DNA from: Planomonospora parontospora
Lineage (GTDB): Bacteria > Actinomycetota > Actinomycetes > Streptosporangiales > Streptosporangiaceae
Assembly (NCBI GenBank): GCA_014647935.1
Contig: BMQD01000001.1
Location: 124,001 to 188,000, forward strand
Direction of reading: 5' to 3'
Length of the DNA stretch: 64,000 nt
Position numbers and translations under genes: made by a program. A model generated the notes under the pieces. That model worked only from the letters and a program-made list of their open reading frames with translations, had not been told where the DNA came from and ran no database searches. Positions 60,862 through 64,000 of this stretch are shown in pieces. The stretch's first letter is position 1, and each line of letters starts with the position of its first letter.

Positions 60862-61098
60862 ATGGAGCAGACCTACAACGGCATGCCGGCCACGGACCTG
60901 GCCGGGGCCCGCTGGCGCAAGAGCCGCCACAGCAACTCGCAGGGCAACTGCGTCGAGCTCGCCGAACTGCCGGACGGCAGCGTCGCGGTCCGTAACTCCC
61001 GGTTCCCCGACGGTCCCGCCCTGATCTACACCCGTGACGAGATCCGCGCGCTGGTGCTCGGGGTCAAGGACGGGGAGTTCGACGGCCTGGTGGTGTAA
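60862..61098 (+). CDS. DUF397 (BldB-like) protein
   Basis: A 78-aa protein of the DUF397 family: ARWRKSRHSNSQGNCVELAEL and VAVRNSRFPDGPALIYTRDE are the two hallmark segments. It starts directly after the stop of the XRE gene and is surely co-expressed. DUF397 proteins act as small partners of the DUF5753 XRE regulator. Confidence 0.93.
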   Translation: MEQTYNGMPATDLAGARWRKSRHSNSQGNCVELAELPDGSVAVRNSRFPDGPALIYTRDEIRALVLGVKDGEFDGLVV

Positions 61099-61114
61099 CG
61101 CCGTTTTTACCTCC

Positions 61115-61140
61115 GCGCGCGCAGGTTAACCTGCGCGCGC
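61115..61140. terminator. 26-bp perfect palindrome after the XRE-DUF397 operon
   Basis: GCGCGCGCAGGTT (61115-61127) and its exact complement (61128-61140) meet at GGTTAACC with no loop; a T-run (61104-61108) lies before it. It is 16 bases after the DUF397 stop. Terminator is the likely role; an operator is possible. Confidence 0.55.
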
Positions 61141-61208
61141 CGGTGGCGTAACAGGCGGAGCCGGCCGCCCGGGCAGAGTTCGAGCCACACCGAACCTGGG
61201 GGCTCGAG

Positions 61209-61478
61209 ATGATCGACCAGATGACCCTGTATCCCGTGGCCGACGACGTGCTGCTCGCGCCGGGCGGCCGCGTCGTGATCCGCACCTACGGCGTCGCCCC
61301 GGCGGCCGGGCGGGACGGCGAGCGCACTCCGGTGGCCTACCGCACCTGGGTCACCGGGGTGCGCGACCAGCCGCGCTACTGGCACTGGGGCCGCTTCGAG
61401 GACGCCTGCCACGGCCACCGGCAGGTCGTGGAGTGGCTGACCGGCCGGGGACCGCTGCCCGCCGCCGCGGCGGCCTGA
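61209..61478 (+). CDS. Small hypothetical protein
   Basis: An 89-aa soluble protein. RVVIRTYGVAPAAGRDGERTP and TWVTGVRDQPRYWHWGRFED show an aromatic, basic core; no domain is recognised. It follows the XRE-DUF397 operon on the same strand, past the palindrome, with GGGGG upstream of the ATG. Function unknown. Confidence 0.55.
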   Translation: MIDQMTLYPVADDVLLAPGGRVVIRTYGVAPAAGRDGERTPVAYRTWVTGVRDQPRYWHWGRFEDACHGHRQVVEWLTGRGPLPAAAAA

Positions 61479-61530
61479 GCGGCGCGCCGTACGGCGGACG
61501 GTGCGCGTACCGCGTGTCTGCGCGGCGGGA

Positions 61531-61962
61531 TCAGGGCCGACCCGGGCAGGAGACGAGCTCCTCGATCACCAGGCCAGCGCCGATCCCGAGCAGCCAGACG
61601 TCCTTGGCGATGGCGTTGCCATCCGGAGTCGGGCGCAGGCTGCCCTCCTGCCGCAGGCCGGGCGTCTTCAGGTAGAGGCCGAGCAGCCCTCCGGCGAAGG
61701 CCGTGAGCGCGGCTCCGGCCAGCATCGACGGCACCACCGGGATCAGCAGCGCCGCACCCAGGGCGATCTCGGCCCGGGAGAGCAGCCGGGTGAACTCCTC
61801 GGGGTCCATGTCCTCGAGGAACGGGTAGGTCCCCGCCGCCATCCCGTGGAGTCCCGCGGCGGTCTGCTTGTCGGCGTCCTGCTTGCCGAGCCCCGAGTTG
61901 AGGATGATCGCCCCGGCGGCGAACCGGGCGGGGAGCTGGTGTGCGCGAGCCAGGAACCTCAT
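61531..61962 (-). CDS. DoxX-like membrane protein
   Basis: A 143-aa protein with about four hydrophobic segments: RFAAGAIILNSGL at the start, IALGAALLIPVVPSMLAGAAL, TAFAGGLLGLYL and VWLLGIGAGLVIEEL, resembling DoxX/DUF4267-type small membrane proteins. A soluble loop after the first segment is acidic (FLEDMDPEEFTRLL). It lies alone, converging on the 61209 gene. The precise role is unknown. Confidence 0.75.
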   Translation of the reverse strand: MRFLARAHQLPARFAAGAIILNSGLGKQDADKQTAAGLHGMAAGTYPFLEDMDPEEFTRLLSRAEIALGAALLIPVVPSMLAGAALTAFAGGLLGLYLKTPGLRQEGSLRPTPDGNAIAKDVWLLGIGAGLVIEELVSCPGRP

Positions 61963-62097
61963 GAGTCCTCCCAGCGGTGGTCGGGCCTGAATCCCGATCC
62001 CTACCCCCGTCTCCCCGCCCCCCGACGGCCGGGCCGGTAGTGCTTTGTTAGATCAGTGGCGCCGCCGGCGGGACGGCGCCCCGGTCCGGCCGGGGCG

Positions 62098-62679
62098 TCA
62101 GACCGGGGCGTTCCAGGTGAGGAGCACCGGCCTGCCGTGCTCGAAACCGAGGCGGGAGTAGGTGCCGGTGTCCAGGCGCAGGAAGCGGCCGTCCTCGGGC
62201 GGCCGGCCGAGCCAGCGGGCGGCCAGGATCCGCAGGTAGTGGCCGTGGGCGACCAGCGCCACCGCGCCCTCCGCCCGGCGGGCGCGGGCGATGACCCGGT
62301 CGGCGCGGGCGCCGACCTGGGCGATGCTCTCACCCGGGTGCGCGTCGTCGCCGGGGATCACGCCGTCATGCCACAGGTACCAGTCGGGACGGGTCTCGCG
62401 GATCGACGCGGTGGTGATGCCCTCGTAGCCGCCGTAGTCCCACTCCCACATGTCCGGGTCGGTCTCGTAGCGCTCCAGCCCGGCGAGCTCGGCCGTCCGC
62501 CGCGCCCGCAGGGCGGGGCTGACCAGCACCAGGCCGAAACCCCCGCCGGCGACCAGCGGGGCGAGCGCCCGCGCCTGGTCCTCGCCCCTGGCGGTGAGGG
62601 GCATGTCGGTGCGCCCGGTGTGCCGCCTGTCCCGGCTCCACTCGGTCTCGCCGTGCCGCAGCAGAATCATCTCGTCCAT
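62098..62679 (-). CDS. Histidine phosphatase family protein
   Basis: A 193-aa soluble enzyme of the phosphoglycerate-mutase-like branch. The catalytic motif LLRHGETEW lies at residues 6-14, and the second His in VALVAHGHYLRIL near residue 153. SLVLVSPALRARRTAEL-like sequence matches the family. Length is typical for small acid phosphatases of this superfamily. ATG 62679 begins right before the catalytic motif; no strong ribosome site. Substrate unknown. Confidence 0.9.
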   Translation of the reverse strand: MDEMILLRHGETEWSRDRRHTGRTDMPLTARGEDQARALAPLVAGGGFGLVLVSPALRARRTAELAGLERYETDPDMWEWDYGGYEGITTASIRETRPDWYLWHDGVIPGDDAHPGESIAQVGARADRVIARARRAEGAVALVAHGHYLRILAARWLGRPPEDGRFLRLDTGTYSRLGFEHGRPVLLTWNAPV

Positions 62680-62791
62680 CGTGGAATCATCATGCCGGTA
62701 CGGCCCGCGCCCGCTCGCTGCCGCCCCCGGCGGAGTCCCCGCGCCCCGCCGACGCCCCGTGGATTCCGGAGATCCGTGGCAAGCTGGATTC

Positions 62792-63643
62792 GTGACGATA
62801 TCTGTGGGTCTGGTCGGTGCGGGGCCATGGGCGGAGATGGTGCACGCGCCGACGCTGGCGGCCGGGCCGCACACGAAGCTGGCGGGGGTGTGGGCGCGCA
62901 GGCCCGAGGTGGCCGCCCGGTTCGGCGCCCCGGTCTTCGACCGGATCGAGGAGCTGTTCGACGTCTGCGAGGCGGTGGTCTTCTCGGTGCCGCCGGCCGT
63001 GCAGGCCGAGCTCGGGGTGCTCGCCGCGAAGGCGGGCAAGGCGCTGCTGCTGGAGAAGCCGCTCGCGGCCGACCTGGACGGGGCGCGGCGGCTGGCCGAC
63101 GCGGTCGGCGAGGCGGGGGTGGCCTCGCAGATGTGCCTGACCTGGCGCTACTCGGCGGCCACCCGCGCGTTCCTGGCCCGGGTGTCGGCCGTCGAGCCGT
63201 TCGGCGGGTACGCCGCCAACGTCTCCGGGGCTCTGCTCGGCGGGCACTTCGCCACCCCTTGGCGGCTGGAGCGCGGTGCGGTCCTCGACGTCGGCCCGCA
63301 CATGATCGACATGCTGGACGCCGCCCTCGGCACGGTCACCGGGGTGCGCGCGCACGGCAATCCGACGGGCTGGGTCGGCCTGCTGCTGGAGCACGAGACC
63401 GGCGCGGTCAGCGAGGCCTCGCTCTGCATGAGCGTGCCGGGACCGACCCCGCCCTCCCGGGTGGAGGTGTACGGCAGGCTCGGCAGCGAGTCCCTCGACG
63501 GCGACGCGCTCGGTGCCGACGCCTTCCCCACGATGGTCGCCGAGTTCGCCGAGACCGTGCGCCGCGGCGGGCACCCCCTCGACGCCGCGCACGGCCTGCG
63601 CCTCCAGGAGATCATCGCCGAGGCCGAGGCCCAGCTCGGCTGA
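62792..63643 (+). CDS. Gfo/Idh/MocA-family oxidoreductase
   Basis: A 283-aa NAD(P)-dependent dehydrogenase of the glucose-fructose-oxidoreductase/inositol-dehydrogenase family. VGLVGAGPWAEMVHAPTL gives the GxGxxG-like Rossmann start, and EKPL near residue 90 is the conserved Glu-Lys-Pro. The C-terminal half carries DVGPHMIDMLDA, the usual substrate-domain motif. It is shorter than the usual 330-380 residues, so the C-terminal part is compact. GTG 62792 is chosen because the Rossmann motif follows at once. Confidence 0.88.
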   Translation: MTISVGLVGAGPWAEMVHAPTLAAGPHTKLAGVWARRPEVAARFGAPVFDRIEELFDVCEAVVFSVPPAVQAELGVLAAKAGKALLLEKPLAADLDGARRLADAVGEAGVASQMCLTWRYSAATRAFLARVSAVEPFGGYAANVSGALLGGHFATPWRLERGAVLDVGPHMIDMLDAALGTVTGVRAHGNPTGWVGLLLEHETGAVSEASLCMSVPGPTPPSRVEVYGRLGSESLDGDALGADAFPTMVAEFAETVRRGGHPLDAAHGLRLQEIIAEAEAQLG

Positions 63644-63734
63644 GCCCGCCGGGCGCCGCCCGGGGCGCCCCGCCGCCGTGCCCCGGGTTGGTGCGCGCAC
63701 CCCGCGGCGCGGGAGCACGTGGGAGGATTGATAC

Positions 63735-63840
63735 CGTTCGTCCGACGCGCGGTGTGGAGCGAAGTCCGGTGCGAGTCCGGCGCTGTCCCGCAACTGTCAT
63801 GGCCCCCGCAGGGCCGAGCCAGGTCGCCTCCCGCCGCGCC
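63735..63840 (+). ncRNA. Cobalamin riboswitch
   Basis: The sequence carries the conserved core of B12 riboswitches: a GTCCGGTGCGAGTCCGG hairpin, CCCGCAACTGT (63787-63797) and the B12-box-like GAGCCAGGTCGCC (63816-63828). Edges are approximate. It lies upstream of a lipoprotein gene and should repress it when adenosylcobalamin or a related cobalamin is abundant. Confidence 0.88.
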
Positions 63841-63921
63841 GACGCCGTCAACCCTCGTGGAAAGGGGTGATCCGTCGTGGTTCTCGCGGGTCCTCGTTTC
63901 CAGTAAGCGAAAGGACCTCCC

Positions 63922-64000
63922 GTGAGGCCCGTACGTACCGCCTTCGCGGGCGCCCTCCTGAGCGCGCTGGCCCTGGCCGGCTGCGGTCAGAGCCCGGCCC
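63922..64000 (+). CDS. Lipoprotein downstream of the cobalamin riboswitch, cut by window end
   Basis: Only 26 codons are visible: MRPVRTAFAGALLSALALAGC followed by GQSPA, a signal peptide with lipobox LAGC. The GTG start follows AAAGGA. Given the riboswitch upstream, it is probably a cobalamin- or metal-binding protein of an ABC importer (BtuF-like) or a similar scavenging protein. The rest of the gene is outside the window. Confidence 0.75.
   Translation, partial: MRPVRTAFAGALLSALALAGCGQSPA

Noticed and set aside
63719-63925. Small plus-strand reading frame over the riboswitch
   Set aside because: It coincides with the structured B12 aptamer and ends at the lipoprotein start; coding is unlikely.

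Overview
This window is high-GC actinobacterial DNA: G/C-rich third positions, many GTG starts, AAGGAG-type ribosome sites and frequent ATGA/GTGA stop-start overlaps. Gene content (DUF397/XRE pairs, DUF5709, mycothiol-dependent isomerase family, Tat and lipobox exporters, GH74-FN3-CBM2 xyloglucanase, GH51, CebR-type boxes) suggests a plant-biomass-degrading filamentous actinomycete, most likely Streptosporangiaceae or a relative. A methyl-accepting chemotaxis protein would fit a group with motile spores. The taxon is an inference. No rRNA, tRNA or CRISPR array was seen.

Region 1 (1-4640): a cellobiose-type uptake operon read leftward, cebE-cebF-cebG and a GH1 beta-glucosidase cut by the window edge. 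It is preceded by several CebR/CelR-like palindromes. A 346-bp non-autonomous IS605/IS1341-type element carrying the last part of a tnpB gene sits exactly between cebG and the beta-glucosidase gene. Removing it in silico restores an ATGA stop-start overlap.

Region 2 (4638-12884): a mycothiol-dependent-isomerase-like protein and a small protein, then a ROK regulator divergent from a second sugar importer (binding protein plus two permeases) followed by a GH35-like glycosidase.

Region 3 (12988-21135): a stress and respiration set: Ohr-type peroxidase, membrane proteins, a lone cytochrome oxidase subunit I, a hemerythrin protein, several small acidic disordered proteins and a second ROK regulator.

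Region 4 (21402-29024): an orphan NIT-domain histidine kinase, a membrane protein, a secreted streptogrisin-like protease with a C-terminal PPC domain, a LysR regulator, small proteins and a patatin-like lipase.

Region 5 (29115-35027): an arabino-oligosaccharide operon (GH51, binding protein, two permeases) divergent from its LacI regulator across twin operators, followed by a 9-bp tandem repeat array. Regions 1, 2 and 5 contain three CUT1 importers without any ATPase gene, so a shared MsiK-type ATPase elsewhere is expected.

Region 6 (35200-45599): a SoxR/PPOX divergent pair with a perfect SoxR box, the GH74 xyloglucanase, a PGPGW membrane protein, GNAT, a secreted propeller-like protein, a chemoreceptor divergent from an orphan sugar-binding lipoprotein, and a GroES-like protein.

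Region 7 (45729-64000): a DUF885 peptidase-like protein, a pentapeptide-repeat membrane protein, a penicillin-acylase-family hydrolase, a siderophore importer under iron boxes, an XPB/Ssl2-like domain protein, an ATPase/XRE/DUF397 (whiJ/bldB-type) cluster, a DoxX-like protein, a histidine phosphatase, a Gfo/Idh/MocA oxidoreductase, and a cobalamin riboswitch ahead of a lipoprotein gene cut by the window end.
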